DNA of 64,000 bases, taken from contig CM033745.1 in assembly GCA_019671005.1 (NCBI GenBank), forward strand, positions 16,606,921 through 16,670,920, written 5' to 3'. The number at the start of each line of letters is the position of its first letter. Within the stretch, counting starts at the first letter, position 1. Shown piece by piece: positions 35,356 through 47,189 of the stretch. Origin of the DNA: Hibiscus mutabilis (taxonomy: Eukaryota; Streptophyta; Magnoliopsida; Malvales; Malvaceae). The notes beneath the pieces were generated by a model, which saw only the letters and a program-made list of their open reading frames with translations, searched no databases and had not been told where the DNA came from. The position numbers and the translations under genes are program-made.

Positions 35356-36340
35356 TCAGATCGATTTACAATCGGGGTACTATCAGATGAGAATACAAGA
35401 CTCGGATGTACCCATAACGACTTTCAGGACTCGATATGGTCATTACGAGTTCCTAGTTATGCCCTTCGGGCTAACCAATGCTCCAGCGGCTTTTATGGAC
35501 TTAATGAACCGAGTTTTCAAACCCTATTTGGACAAATTCATGGTTGTCTTTATTGATAACATTCTTGTCTACTCAAAGAACAAAGAAGAACATGCTAATC
35601 ACCTTCGAATTGTACTCAAACATTGAGGGAGAATCGGCTACATGCCAAATTGAGCAAATGCGAGTTCTGGCTCTCTGAAGTATCCTTTCTGGGCCATGTT
35701 ATCTCGGCCGAAGGGATAAAGTTTGATCCTAAGAAGATTCAAACTATCATTGAATGGAGATCTCCAAGGAATGTTAGTGAGGTAAGGGGTTTTCTCGGTT
35801 TAGCCGGGTATTATCGAAGATTTGTGAAATGGTTCTCGATTCTTGCTACTCCGTTGACTCGACTTCTTCGAAAGTATACTCCATTTAAATGGTCTAAGGA
35901 CCAACAAAGGAGCTTTGATCAATTGAAGCAAGTCCTAACTCAAGCTCCTATTCTAATCCAACTTGAACCGGGAAAAGACTTTACGGTATTCAGTGATGCT
36001 TCCCATCTCGGTTTACGGTGTGTATTGATGCAAGATGACAAGGTCATTGCCTATGCTTCTCGACAACTCAAGCCACATGAATTGAACTATCCAACACATG
36101 ATTTGGAACTGGCTGCAGTCGTGTTTGCTTTAAAGATTTGGAGACATTATCTATACGGAGAGAAATGTCGATTATTTACGGATCATCAGAGCTTAAAATA
36201 CATTTTAACTCAAAATGAGTTAAATATTCGACAATGAAGTTGGGTGGAACTATTAAAAGACTATGATCTAATCATTGATTACCACCCGGGCAAGGCAAAC
36301 GTTGTGGCTGATGCACTCAGTCACAAACAATCAATTGGGA
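35356..36340 (+). pseudogene. pol: Tekay RT C-terminal half and RNase H, broken
   Basis: The RT starts abruptly in IDLQSGYYQMRI. It continues with TTFRTRYGHYEFLVMPFG, NAPAAFMDLMNRVF, and the polymerase motif that reads FIDN in place of FIDD. A frameshift at 35623 leads into LSKCEFWLSEVSFLGHVIS and the RNase H (FTVFSDASHLGL, ASRQLKPHELNYPTHDLEL, FTDHQSLKYI). A stop lies at 36235-36237, and the domain ends in VADALSHKQ near 36330. The word order is that of chromoviruses. The Asp-to-Asn change alone should abolish polymerase activity. Confidence 0.9.
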
Positions 36341-37390
36341 GATTGAATACGAATTTCCAACATTGTTATCCCCCTATTCGAATGGATGATATAAAATCCA
36401 CTAATTGAAATTCTTTAATTGTAGCTTCAACTACTTTCAATGCCCATTTTAAGCTCCTAAAGAATCAGAGATACGTGGAAGGATTTCAAATTCAATCCAA
36501 TTTGAATTCGAGGATCAAAGAGCTTCAACAAAATGATCCCGAACTTTAGAAGATATTGAAAGGATTTGAATCCAAACTGAGCACTGAATTCTCAATTCAT
36601 TCGAATGGTGTGCTCTGCTTCAAGAATCGTGTTTGTGTACCTAATGATCCAATCGTTAAGAGAGAAATGCTTTAAGAAGCACATAGCAGTCCTTTTTCAA
36701 TACATCATGGAGTGATCAAGATGTATAAGGACTTAAAGGAAGTCTATTGGTGGTCGGGGTTGAAGGCCGATATTGTTGACTTTGTATCGAAGTGCCTCAC
36801 TTTCTAGAAGGTGAAGGCCGAACACCAACTACCTACTGGACTCCTTCAACCCATCGAATTGCCTCAATGGAAGTTGGAGTGTATAACAATGGACTTCGTA
36901 TCGGGATTGCCTCAATCACCGAGGAAAATGATGCTATTTGGGTGATTGTTGATAGATTCACCAAATCGGATCACTTTCTACCTGTTCAATTGAACATGAG
37001 CCTCCAACAACTAGCTGATTTATACTTGAAAGAAGTAGTCAGACTTCACGGTGTTCCTAGATCTATCATATCTGATCGGGATTCTCGTTTTACCTCTCGA
37101 TTCTGGAGAGCACTTCAAGAGGCTATGGGAACTAAGCTGAACCTTAGCACTGCTTTCCATCCACAAATTGATGTACAATTTGAAAGGGTAATTCAAGTGC
37201 TTGAAGACATGCTTCGAGCTTGCATTATCAACTTCGGTAAAGCCTGGGAGAAATCTCTATCATTAGCTGAGTTTGCCCACAACATAGCCATCAAGCTTCT
37301 ATCAAAATGGCTCTATTTGAAGCATTTTATGGTAGAAGATGTAGAACTCCCCTATGCTGGTCAGAATTGGGTGAGAACAAGGTCTTAGGA
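36341..37390 (+). pseudogene. pol: Tekay integrase, broken
   Basis: The N-terminal zinc finger is damaged: H-x-H and one Cys are visible (36690-36800), but the second Cys is Phe and is followed by a TAG near 36805. The core has D in TMDFVSGLP (near 36890), read in a shifted frame, D in IISDRDSRF (near 37075) and E in the VQFERVIQ word (near 37180). The open frame 36792-37388 mixes shifted and true codons: the true frame is clear from about 36930. It overlaps the C-terminal frame at 37307 by a shift. Confidence 0.85.
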
Positions 37391-37954
37391 CTTGAGTTGC
37401 TTCGTGAAACCGAAAATCAAGTTCGGGTGATCCATAATAGATTGAAAGAGGCCTTTGATAGGAAAAAGGCTTATGCCGATCCCAAGAGAAGAGACATTGA
37501 ATATCGAATGGGAGATTACGTATTTTTGAAGGTATCTCCTTGGAGGAAAATCCTTAGATTCGGAAAGAAGGGTAAACTAAGCCCTCGATTCATCAGAACT
37601 TTTGAAGTCTTAGAGAAGATTGGTCCAGTTGTATACAAGCTAGCACTTCCTACTGAATTCAATAGAATCCACAACATCTTCCATGTATCGATGTTGAGGA
37701 AATATCGATACGATCCATCACATGTTCTAGAGCCTGATGAAGTGGAACTTAATCCTGATCTATCATATGATGAAGAGCCAGTTCAAATACTTGATAAAGA
37801 AGTCAAGAGGCTTCGCAATAAGGTTGTACCATTGGTGAAAGTTCTATGGAATAATCACAAAGTAAAAGAAGCCACTTGGAAACCCGAAGCAACGATGAGA
37901 AAGCAGTACCCTCATCTATTCTCCTTAGGTAAATTCGATGATGAATTTCTTTAA
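37307..37954 (+). pseudogene. pol: Tekay integrase C-terminus with chromodomain-like tail
   Basis: The frame reads MALFEAFYGRRCRTPLCW, then YRMGDYVFLKVSPW, then IGPVVYKLALP and FHVSMLRKY, typical of chromovirus INT C-termini. It closes with a chromodomain-like segment (about residues 155-205) containing VPLVKVLWNNHKVKEATWKPE. Chromodomains of this group bind histone marks and steer insertion into heterochromatin. A stop at 37954 is followed by the PPT (37951-37966) and the 3' LTR. This is the best preserved part of the Tekay copy. Confidence 0.9.
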
Positions 37955-37966
37955 GCGGGAATGAAT

Positions 37967-40900
37967 TGTAATATCCTCAAATTTAGTACATAAGAAGTTA
38001 CTAATACCTTTATTTAATCCCTAATTGATTGAAAGAAAGTTGTTAAATCTAGTTATAAGGACTAGAATGCTATAATTGAAAAAGTGGTAACCTAATGTAT
38101 AAGTGACCAAACCGAAACAAATGTTAAATTGAAGGAATGCATGCAAAATTTTCACATTCCTATAATGCCCCTACATATTTCATTAATTAAAGGATAATTA
38201 AGGGAAAATTAGTCAATTGGAAGAGATAATGGATGATCCATTATCATCTTCTTCTCCTCTCTTTGTCGTGTAGATGAATATGAAGAGAGAAAATGATTTG
38301 AGGGAGAAAACACCATAATTTATTAATGCAAGCTTGAAATTTGAGTTGCTAACATTCATATAATCTTGATAGGAAGGTAAAAATCTCTTCCTTGATGTGT
38401 TATAGATACAAATGATGCATTTAGATTTAGTGTTCTTGCTTGAATTACATGAAATTGATGAATAGATAGTGAATTGATGTTATGAACTAGTTAAGAAGTT
38501 CAATTGATTGATTAAACCATGAAATTGACATGCCAATAAAATGAATAGGAGAAATTGATGTTGTCAATAGCTAAATTGCTAATGAGATATATGTACAGTT
38601 GCTGGAAAATTTGAGGAATATGAACATGGTTGAAAACAGGCTTGATTGGGGACTGTTTTGATAGGGAAAATGTGTAAACATGCAAAATGAACATAGAAAC
38701 CTGTTTTGATCATTTTGCTAGGTAAAATGAAGATTGAATTGAATGGATATGTTGCGGGAAAATGACTACAACTAATTGAACTAGTTAAATTAGGTAATGG
38801 ACTGCCTAGTTGGTGAATTGGATGTGTAAATGTGATCAAATAGATCAAATTAGGTTCAACATGATAATGCCCTGTTATAAGGACACTTCTAGGTGAATTA
38901 TGATGAACTAGACATGTATGAACATGAACATGAATGGAATTGCCATGTTAGGACCTTGCTAAAATGAGTTAAGGAGCTAGGAATTCAACCTAGTGTAATC
39001 TGCCCAGAATGCTCTGTTCTAGGCAGTAACTTTGAGAAATCACTAAAAATTGTGTGTAATGAATTTAAGGCTGAAATTTTTATGGACAACACCTTGGTAT
39101 GTCTAAATTAATTAGGAGAAAACATAATTAACTCTGGGTTATATGCTGAATTGTAGAGAAGAAACACTAGGGACAGTGCAAACTGTCCAATGTAGCAAAA
39201 TGCCGTATCTTCATATTAGAAACTGTATTAATTGGCTAAGAACTAAAATGCAAGCCTTATATGGTTATAAATAAAATTTTGTTATCTTTCCAACGGTGTA
39301 ATCTAATTGAAATTTTGACATACGGAATCAAAGATATGAATATTAAAGTAGGCAGTGCACATGCTGCCAGGCAGTAACAGTTTAGATGTTTATATTAAAT
39401 TGTATGCTATGGAGTCACATAATGACTCAATTGATTGTTAGATTGTATCTAATACCTTATGTATTGTATGAATGTTAGATCAAGTGGAAATTGATGATAA
39501 AGGGGCCACTTAGATCAACAAGATAGTAGAGGAAAATGGATTACAATGATCGACAATAGCTTGGGAAAATTCCTGTGAGTGTAGTTTAAAGTTTGGAGAG
39601 GGTGGTAACCTCTCCATGTCTTTTTTGATTTGTAAATTTTATTGAACCTTAAGTGTAAATTTGCTTAATGAGCTTGCTATAAAGCAATAGCAAGGTAAGT
39701 ACTCCTTTGAGTGGTTACTTGATTGTGAAGTATGCTTGAATTGTCATTGATTGAATTGTTATGCTCATTGGAAGGTAAGTACTCCTTTGAGTGGTTACTT
39801 GATTGTGAAGTATGCTTGAATTGTCATTGATTGAATTGTTATGCTCATTGCCTAGTTGAACTAGATTGAATTGAAGCATGATTTTATAGATATAAGTACA
39901 CAATTCATTGTTGAATGACATATTGATTGATACTCCTACATTAACCATGGAAACATTGATATTGGATTGAGCCCTATTTGATTAAAAAGGAATATTGGCA
40001 CAAATTGTGCATATTGAATTGAACACATGCTTCTAATTGATTGTAAGGGATAACAATTGAAAGCCTTGGTCTCGAGTCAGACTTAGATATAGTTAGCATG
40101 CCATAGTCTATAGAGCTTATTATCGGGTGGACTACAGTCCGGGAAATTGGTCCCTAATTGGCGATAGTAGGAGGGAAGTATTGTTATTGGTCATTAGCGT
40201 CAGTAGGAGAGATTAACCAGGTACTTGGTACCATATTGATTATTGTATTGACGACAGTTTGGTTGGAGACTCGAGTATCTAGACCGAGTAATCAATTCTC
40301 AAGGCTATACAAAATGAATTAATAACTCAAGCACATTGACTTAATGCCACATTGAATTGTATTGATTGAATGTAAAGGTAAAAATTGAATATCATGAACT
40401 ATGGAATTTGAAACCTTGATTGAACATTGCTTATATGAGTTGCTTGATTGTGAAGAAAATTCAAATGTTATGAACTATTGCCATTGAAAAATTGATTGAG
40501 CCTTGTTACATGGGATTGCTTTCGTTGAATTGTTAAACGAATTGGATGTTTTGAGTAAGGCTAAACTTCAAGCTTGTATTGATATTGGATCGAAAACTAG
40601 ATAAATATCTAGTAGGGTAAGCCTTGTTCGAATGGTTCCCTATTGACGAGGGAACCATATCATCCATTTGATGATTCGTAGTTGAGACTTATTGTATTGT
40701 TGCCTTGAAACTTAAACTCACTCGCTAAGCTTTGCTTATTCTAGTCTCATTTCTACGATACATGTTGATTTTTGGATACTCTTGAAGTCTAAGCTCATAC
40801 AAGTCACTTGTTGCTCAAAAGAGTATGTTTCCATTTTGTTTAGTTCTCCTAGGATGGTGGCACCTTAGGCATGTATATATATAAGGTCACTCAACTATGG

Positions 40901-41619
40901 TTTGTATAAGTTAATCCTAACCTTGATCTTTAAGAAGTTTGGTATGTATAAATGAGTATGTATGCATTATATTGAACTTGTATGCTTGATGGTTTAATGT
41001 TCGATCTACATGGATGAATCTTGCATGAAATGGTCGAATGGATTCTTTGAAATTGGGTATTTGGCATTAGGTAAATGTAGTAAACCACATGTTTAGACAT
41101 GAACTACATTGATCACCTAAGGAACTAGTCATATTGTCTAGATAATATTGGAAGCATGAATGATTGATTATGGTAACTTAAGTAAATGAATAAACTATAA
41201 GTCTAGACTTGAACCTCTATGGTCACATTTAGTTCTAGCTGAATGGTGTAGATGATTTTGTAGGTCTATATGTTTGATTAAAGTCATATATGTAATTCTT
41301 ATAAAACACTTGTTGATATGCTTAATAGTCACAATGAATGTTAAGATGATCCATGCATTCCTCACCTAGTTCGAATAGTAGCTTGGAAATCAAGTAAGCT
41401 TTAAATGGATTGAATATGATAACATATGGTATTATGAGACCTAGTTTATCAAGTGAGTGAATCATGTATCTTTAATTTGGTCCTCTCCTATTCGAACTAT
41501 AACTTAATGTGCAAGAAAGACCTTAATCGAATGGTACTTAATACCTAATATTGTTTGAATAGTTGATTGTAATTGTAGTAACTTACCTAATCCTACTAGG
41601 GTGGTTAGAGTATGTTATA
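37967..41619 (+). repeat. Tekay 3' LTR, complete (3653 bp)
   Basis: It starts TGTAATATCC after a purine-rich stretch (AAGCGGGAATGA) and ends TTATA before GTTTC. The expected end would be CA, so one C-to-T change is likely. It contains a tandem duplication not found in the 5' LTR (39692-39850). It has no gene. Confidence 0.92.
39692..39850 (+). repeat. 80-bp tandem duplication in the Tekay 3' LTR
   Basis: Two near-identical copies start AAGGTAAGTACTCC at 39692 and 39772. The 5' LTR has a single copy (25214 on). The duplication arose after this element inserted. Confidence 0.9.
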
Positions 41620-42513
41620 GTTTCTTCTGCTTGGAATAGCATGAGACGGGTTAGCGTCATGAGTTCTACCCATATGACCACCCCTGAGTACGAGGCATGG
41701 AGATTTAGCCGCGTCAATGACAACATTCCCCAATTGGATCCTAATAGAAAAATGACAATGGAAGATAGGTTAGCTACACTTCCTACTAAGGTCGAGTTGA
41801 TGAGAAAACAACTTGAAGAGGAGCAGGAAAGTTATCTCAAGCTCGAGGAGAAAGCTAGCCAAGAAAAATTCGACTTTGAGTTGGAAAAGATACAGTTTGA
41901 AGGAATGGTTAAAGGTCTGCAAAAGAGAAAGGATGAATTGGAACTTGAGCTCAAGTTAAAAAATGAAGAGATTCAGAAACTCAAGAGGCTAAACAAAAGC
42001 AAGAGAGTTGTGGAAGGTGGATCAGGTGAAGGGATAGAGTTTTGACTCAAGGAGGAGAAAGCGAGAGTCGAGAATTATAAAAGGATATATTGTGAGAACA
42101 AGGACCAGGTGCTCACTTTAACCCAAGAAATGAAGAACTTGCACACTTCTCACTCTAGGCAGCTCGAGAAAGAACATCGCCAAAATGAAGCCTTGAATGA
42201 GCAGGTTAAGTGTCTGGAGAAGTCACTCTTCAAGCACAAGGGTTCGACTAGCAAGTTAAAGGTAAGCAAGTCGGAGAACCAGGCCTTATAGGCTCACATC
42301 GAAGAATTGGAAACTGAGGTTCAACAACTCAAAGATCATGTGGCAAGCTTTAGAGGAGCCATTCAAGTACGCCCGATGCCGAGTTTGGAGCAACTACAGT
42401 TTGCTGCCTACACTATTTGGAGACAAGAGCAGGTGTTACCGCATTGGATGGTCTGGATGCAGGGAGTTGCCCAGAAGATACAACTCTTGGCAGAAGACAC
42501 TACTGAACTTCAT
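41620..42513 (+). pseudogene. Ogre ORF1 C-terminal coiled coil, copy 2
   Basis: After the repeated target GTTTC the frame resumes with SAWNSMRRVSVM, then YEAWRFSRVNDNIPQLDP and the coiled coil (EVELMRKQLEEEQ-like heptads, 41780-42360). Stops lie at 42043-42045 and 42289-42291. A DUF7745 tail followed by a long E/K/L-rich coil matches 8036-8930. It ends at the gag deletion junction. Confidence 0.85.
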
Positions 42514-42540
42514 GATGGTCTGGATGCAGGGAGTTGCCCA
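42447..42540 (+). repeat. 27-bp filler duplication at a deletion junction
   Basis: The 27 bases at 42447-42473 recur exactly at 42514-42540. The second copy sits exactly between the ORF1 tail and the resumed gag sequence, where copy 1 has about 1.27 kb (about 8932-10205). Confidence 0.9.
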
Positions 42541-43760
42541 TGAATGGCGAATGCATTGAGGCGGCCATCAAGAGCGGAAGGATCGATGGAGGAGATCATT
42601 CACGGAAGCAGTTTAAGAAGAAAGATCATGAAGTGAACAACACCCACGCTTTTGAAAAAGCTGAGAACTTCACTATCTCCCAACCACAGGCCCCGACAGG
42701 GAATTCCAAAAACTTCAGCAAGAGAGAAGATATGGGACCTAAGAAGGAAAGGGATGATAGGTCTTTCACACCTTTTCCAATTTCCTACAAAGAACTCTAC
42801 TCGCACTTATACAAGGCTAATCTGTTCCGATCGTACCACGTCACCCCTTATAACCCATCGTACCCGGCTTGGTATAACCCTAAGGAGCACTACGAATATC
42901 ATGTTGATATCTCGGGACACTCAATCGAGAAATGTATAGCATTCAAAAAGTTCATTCAGAATCTGATTCGAACTGTGGTGTTATAGTTAGGGGAGCCCAG
43001 TCAATAACCCATTGCCAAGAAAGCTAAAAAGAGCGTGTCCGAAGTCCAGTCTCCCTTGAGATGGGTCTTTCAGCAGTTATGCATGGCACGTCTCATCAAT
43101 CGGGGAATGATGTTGGTCAAAGAAGGATGTGGCATGTACTGTGAGTACCATCAATTAGGAGATCATGATATTCAACATTGTGAGGAATTCCGTCATTTGC
43201 TTCAAGCTATGATGGATAACAAGGAGATAGAGTTTTTTGGGAAGGAGAAAAGAGTAAAAGAGTTTAAAGTCTGTGCATCAGAAAGTCAAGAAACCATATA
43301 TAGTGCGAAGATACCACTTGTCCTCGGTCTCAGGACGAGTGAGGCAAACGAACCAAAAGTGGCTTCCAAAATCATAATTGCTACCCCAAAGTCTTTTCCT
43401 TTCAAAGACACCAAGATGGTCTCGTGGAATTACGCCGCAAGCGTTTCAATTCTGGGATCATCCGGTACACAAAAGGAAAAAAAGACGACGAAGACAGAAC
43501 CTGCACAACCGGGTAGCAGAGAAGAAAGCAACGTGGGGCATCTAACAAGAGGTGGTCGATGCTATATTCCAGAAAACCTAAGGGATCTAAGGGAGAAAGA
43601 CCAAGAAGTTGGAGCAGGACCCGAGAAGTTGTTCGGAGAAGACCTACCTTCACAGATCAAGGAGCCCATCACAGAAATGCAAGCGCAAGAGTTTCTAAAA
43701 TTTTTGAAGCATAGTGAGTATAATGTTGTCGATCAACTCTAAAAATAGCCAGCTCGCATT
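42541..43760 (+). pseudogene. gag: Gag C-terminal part, copy 2
   Basis: The frame picks up inside gag at a point equal to about 10206 of copy 1 (NGECIEAAIKSGRIDGGDHS). It runs through the knuckle-like motifs. The first has Tyr for Cys (YEYHVDISGHSIEKC). The second is intact (CEYHQLGDHDIQHC, 43139-43180). The long frame 43035-43742 is better kept than in copy 1. The capsid core is missing entirely, so this copy could not make particles. A small deletion lies near 43003, where copy 1 has about 55 more bases. Confidence 0.85.
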
Positions 43761-44507
43761 TCAGTACTCGATCTCTTACTGAATTCAAAAAAGCATCGAG
43801 AGGCTTTGTTGAAGGTTTTGAATGAGACCTTCGTTACAAAAGACATCTCTGTTGGAAGGTTGGATCAGATTATTAGTCACATCACTGACGTCAATCACAT
43901 TACTTTCAGTGATGACAAAATTTCATGGGAATGCACAAGGTCCGTCAAGGCCCTAAACATCACCACTCACTGTAAAGGTTATGTGCTGTCGGGCGTTTTG
44001 ATTGATAGTGGCTCTACATTGAATGTTATGCCTCTAGCCACGCTACAACAACTATCAATCGATAGCTCGCATATGAAACCATGTCATAATACGGTACGAG
44101 CTTTCGACGAGACTCAAAGAGATATGGTCGGAAAGATAGAAGTACCCCTGCTCATTGGTCCCACTGAATATGTGGTCGATTTCCTGGTCACGGATATCCA
44201 GCCATCTTACAATTTCCTGTTAGGAAGACTTTGGATACACTCAGCCGACGTTCCATCCTCACTCCATCAAAAGTTGAAGTTTGTCACCGAAGGGAAATTA
44301 GTAACAGTGAATGCAAAAGATGACATCATCGCTTTAGTGACTCCGGATACTCTATACATCCCTACTGATGGAGAGGCGATGGAGTGTGCCTTCAGAGCCT
44401 TGGAACTTATCAATGCTACTTTTGTTGCCGAAGGAAGCAAAGTTCCACACCCCAAATTGTCAAACTGCACCAAGATGATGGTGTTCGAAACCCTGGGAAG
44501 AAGATAA
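43761..44507 (+). pseudogene. pol: Aspartic protease, copy 2, nearly open
   Basis: The open frame 43806-44507 has the active site LIDSGSTLNVMP, with the Asp codon at 44004-44006 and the normal D-S-G. The later blocks PSYNFLLGRLWIHS and SSLHQKLKF match copy 1. It runs on into the start of the G-patch (FETLGRR) and stops at 44505-44507. Of the domains in the array this protease is among the best preserved. Confidence 0.87.
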
Positions 44508-44955
44508 AGAAAGAATAAAGGTTTAGGGAGGAATCTACAAGGGCGTCTTCGTCCCATTAGTGTGATTCACAAGGTTGACCACTTTGGACTTGGCTATAAG
44601 CCTAATTTTCTGCAAAAGAGTCAAGAGTGGAAAAAGAGACAGGAGCAGAGGAAGGCCAGGTTGAGATGGGAAGACATTCATTGGGCTTCCATAACCTACT
44701 CAAACTTTAGAGGTATCTTCATATATGGGGGGATTCGAAACCCGGTGGAGGACTTTCTAAGGCCAAACTAGGAGGGTGAAAGGTGCCTCCAAGAAGAGCT
44801 GATCAGTGAGGCTTTAGAAGAAATGAATGTAAACATGATTGGTGGCGGAAGCAGGCCTATCGGTTTCTCGTCGAAATTTGCCTGTGCCTCCCAAGAGAAG
44901 AGCTCAACAACTGGACCTTCAGGGTCATGCCAGCACTCAATAGGGATAAATCAAA
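44508..44955 (+). pseudogene. pol: G-patch remainder and linker, copy 2
   Basis: KNKGLGRNLQG and FGLGYKPNF give the glycine-rich G-patch pattern after the stop at 44505. A second stop is at 44769-44771. The linker ends at the mutated splice donor (44956). Confidence 0.7.
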
Positions 44956-45214
44956 ATAATGCCTAGAACTACTCTGTTACTTTGGCCTGAAAGTAACAGA
45001 CATCTTTTGTAAAACAAGCAACTATGTCATGTTCATCTGCTTGCAATGAAATATATATCTATCTTTTCTTTTTCTCAAATGGCAAACATGGCATTCATTC
45101 CATTCATTCCACTTCATTCATTATTTATTTACTTATTTATTCATTAGTTAATAATTTATTTACATCATAAACTATACTTTTCCTTTCCCAATACGCACTT
45201 TTAAAATTGTGCAG
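44956..45214 (+). other. Intron of copy 2, donor mutated
   Basis: It is equal to 12666-12902 of copy 1. The donor reads AAAATAATG in place of AAAGTAATG, so the GT is AT. The acceptor TTGTGCAG is intact and ends at 45214. The copy has a short AT-rich insertion near 45045. Confidence 0.7.
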
Positions 45215-46320
45215 GCCCCTTAATATAAACTGTATGAACAATGTGGAACCTAATCCTAAAGTAGATTTTGAACAACCCATGTACTTAGTGGAGATAAAGG
45301 AAGAAAATGATAAGATTCCTGAAAAGCTACTAAGAATGATAGCCGGTGAGGAAAAGCAAATCCTTTCACACCAAGAGAGGGTAGAGATCCTAAATTTGGG
45401 GACGGACAAAGAAAAGAAAGAAATAAAGATCGGAGGTACTCTATCACCAGAAGTTAGACAGGGGTTAGTGGAATTGCTTGTAGAATTCAGAGACATGTTC
45501 GTATGGTTATACCAAGATATGCCAGGCTTAAACACGGACATTGTAACGCACAAGCTTCCTATTAGGCCAGAATGCAAGCCCGTCCCACAAAAGCTTCAAA
45601 GAATGAGAACTGATATGTTACTAAAAATCAAGGAAGAAGTGAAAAACAGCTCGAGGCCAGATTTCCGAAAGTCTCTAAGTACCCAGAATGGGTAGCCAAT
45701 ATCGTGCCGGTACCAAAGAAGGATGGGAAGGTGTGTATGTACGTGGATTATAGAGACCTTAATAAGGCGAGCCCCAAGGAAAACTTTCCTTTACCCCATA
45801 TTGATTCTTTAGTGGACAATACTGCGGGGCATGCTTGGTTCTCATTCATGGATGGCTTCTCGGGGTACAACCAGATCAAAATACACCCTGAAGATATGGA
45901 GAAAACCACCTTTGTGACCTTGTGGGGCACGTTTTGTTATAAAGTAATGCCATTCGGATTAAAAAATGCCAGGGAAACTTACCAAAGTGCCATGGTAACC
46001 TTATTCCATGACATGATGCATATGGAAATCAAGGTATACGTGGATGACATGATAGCCAAGTCTAACACCGAGGAGGAGCACATCTAGAACTTGCAAAAAC
46101 TCTTCCGAAGGCTAAGAAAATATCAGTTAAAGCTCAACCCGGCCAGGTGCACCTTTGCAGTTAGATTAGGAAAGCTTTTGGGCTTTGTGGTAAGTTAGAA
46201 GGGCATTGAGATTGACCCCGACAAGGTGAAAGCGTTCAAGATCTTCCACCACCGCGAACAAAAAAGGAGGTTCAAGGTTTTTTAGAAAGGTTAAACTACA
46301 TCTCCTGGTTCATATCTCAA
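45215..46320 (+). pseudogene. pol: Reverse transcriptase, copy 2, broken
   Basis: The frame 45207-45695 covers the RT N-terminus (NCMNNVEPNPK, then EFRDMFVWLYQDMPGLN, then HKLPIRPECKP). A one-base change shifts to 45704-46087, with VPKKDGKVCMYVDYRDLN, FSFMDGFSGYNQI, FGLKNARETYQ and YVDDM. The DD pair is present. Stops at 46085-46087 and 46196-46198 match those of copy 1. Fewer mutations are seen in the palm than in copy 1. Confidence 0.9.
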
Positions 46321-47189
46321 TTGACTAATAAGTTTGACCTCGTCTTCAGAATGCTCCGAAAGAATAACCCGGGGGTCTGGGATGAAGATTGTCAAGAGGC
46401 ACTAGAAAAGATCAAGAAGTATCTGACTGATCCCCCAATTCTAGTAGCACCATTGATGCTGTACCTGGTAGTCTTTGAAAACTCAATGGGGTGTTTACTT
46501 GGACAACACGATGACTCAGGCAAGAAAGAAAAGGCAATCTACTATTTGAGCAAAAAGTTCACTGATTGTGAAACAAGGTACCCGCCGCTCCAGAAATTAT
46601 GTTGTGCCTTGGTATGAGCCACTAAGCAGCTACGGTAGTACATGTTGTATCATACCACTTGTCTAATTTCCTGGATAGATCCATTAAAATTTTTGATGGA
46701 AGCACCAGCATTGGCCGGAAAGATGGCCAGTTGGCAAATGGTCTTGTCGAAGTTTGACATCGTTTACGTGAACCAAAAAGCGGTGAAAGGAAGTGTCATG
46801 GCAGATCTTCTAGCAAGTCGCGCCTCGGATGACTATGAACCGTTGGATTTCCATTTTCTAGAAGATTTGATATGTGGTTTAACTAAAGGGAGATCTGTTA
46901 CTGAGAAAGAGGGATTGAGGCTCTATTTCGTCGGGGCGTCAAATGCCCTAGGCCATGGAATAGGAGCAGTATTAATTTCTCCTGAAGAGGACCACTACCC
47001 TTTTAAAGTAGGCTAGAATTCTTCTGCACCAAAAATATAGTCGAATATGAAGCTTTCGTCGTGGGACTTCGAGCAGCCATTGAAAAGAAGATCAATGTGC
47101 TCTAGGTTTTTGGAGATTCATCTTTAGTAGTCTACCAACTTCGAAAAGAGTGGGAGACCAGAGATCCGAAGCTAATCAAGTATTACGAT
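46321..47189 (+). pseudogene. pol: Two RNase H domains, copy 2, broken
   Basis: The first RNase H is 46321-46617 (LGQHDDSGKKEKAIYYLSKKF), ending at TGA 46615-46617 as in copy 1. The linker and second RNase H follow (46642-47016, RLYFVGASNALGHGIGAVL) with a frameshift near 47010, then VFGDSSLVVYQL after a TAG near 47104. Here the Asp of the DGASN position is Val, which should inactivate the second domain. Confidence 0.85.

Larger units (their letters stand above)
23489..41619 (+). mobile_element. Tekay (chromovirus) gypsy element, rearranged
   Basis: It begins TGTAATATCC at 23489 and ends TTATA at 41619. GTTTC lies directly before it (23484-23488) and directly after it (41620-41624), a perfect 5-bp target duplication. 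The same site is uninterrupted in copy 1 (8028-8035). It keeps a 3.0-kb 5' LTR fragment, the RT C-terminal half, RNase H, INT with a chromodomain-like tail, and a full 3' LTR. Its 5' LTR end, leader, gag, protease and RT N-terminus are missing. A reverse Ogre-like element (26491-35355) occupies that place. Confidence 0.92.
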
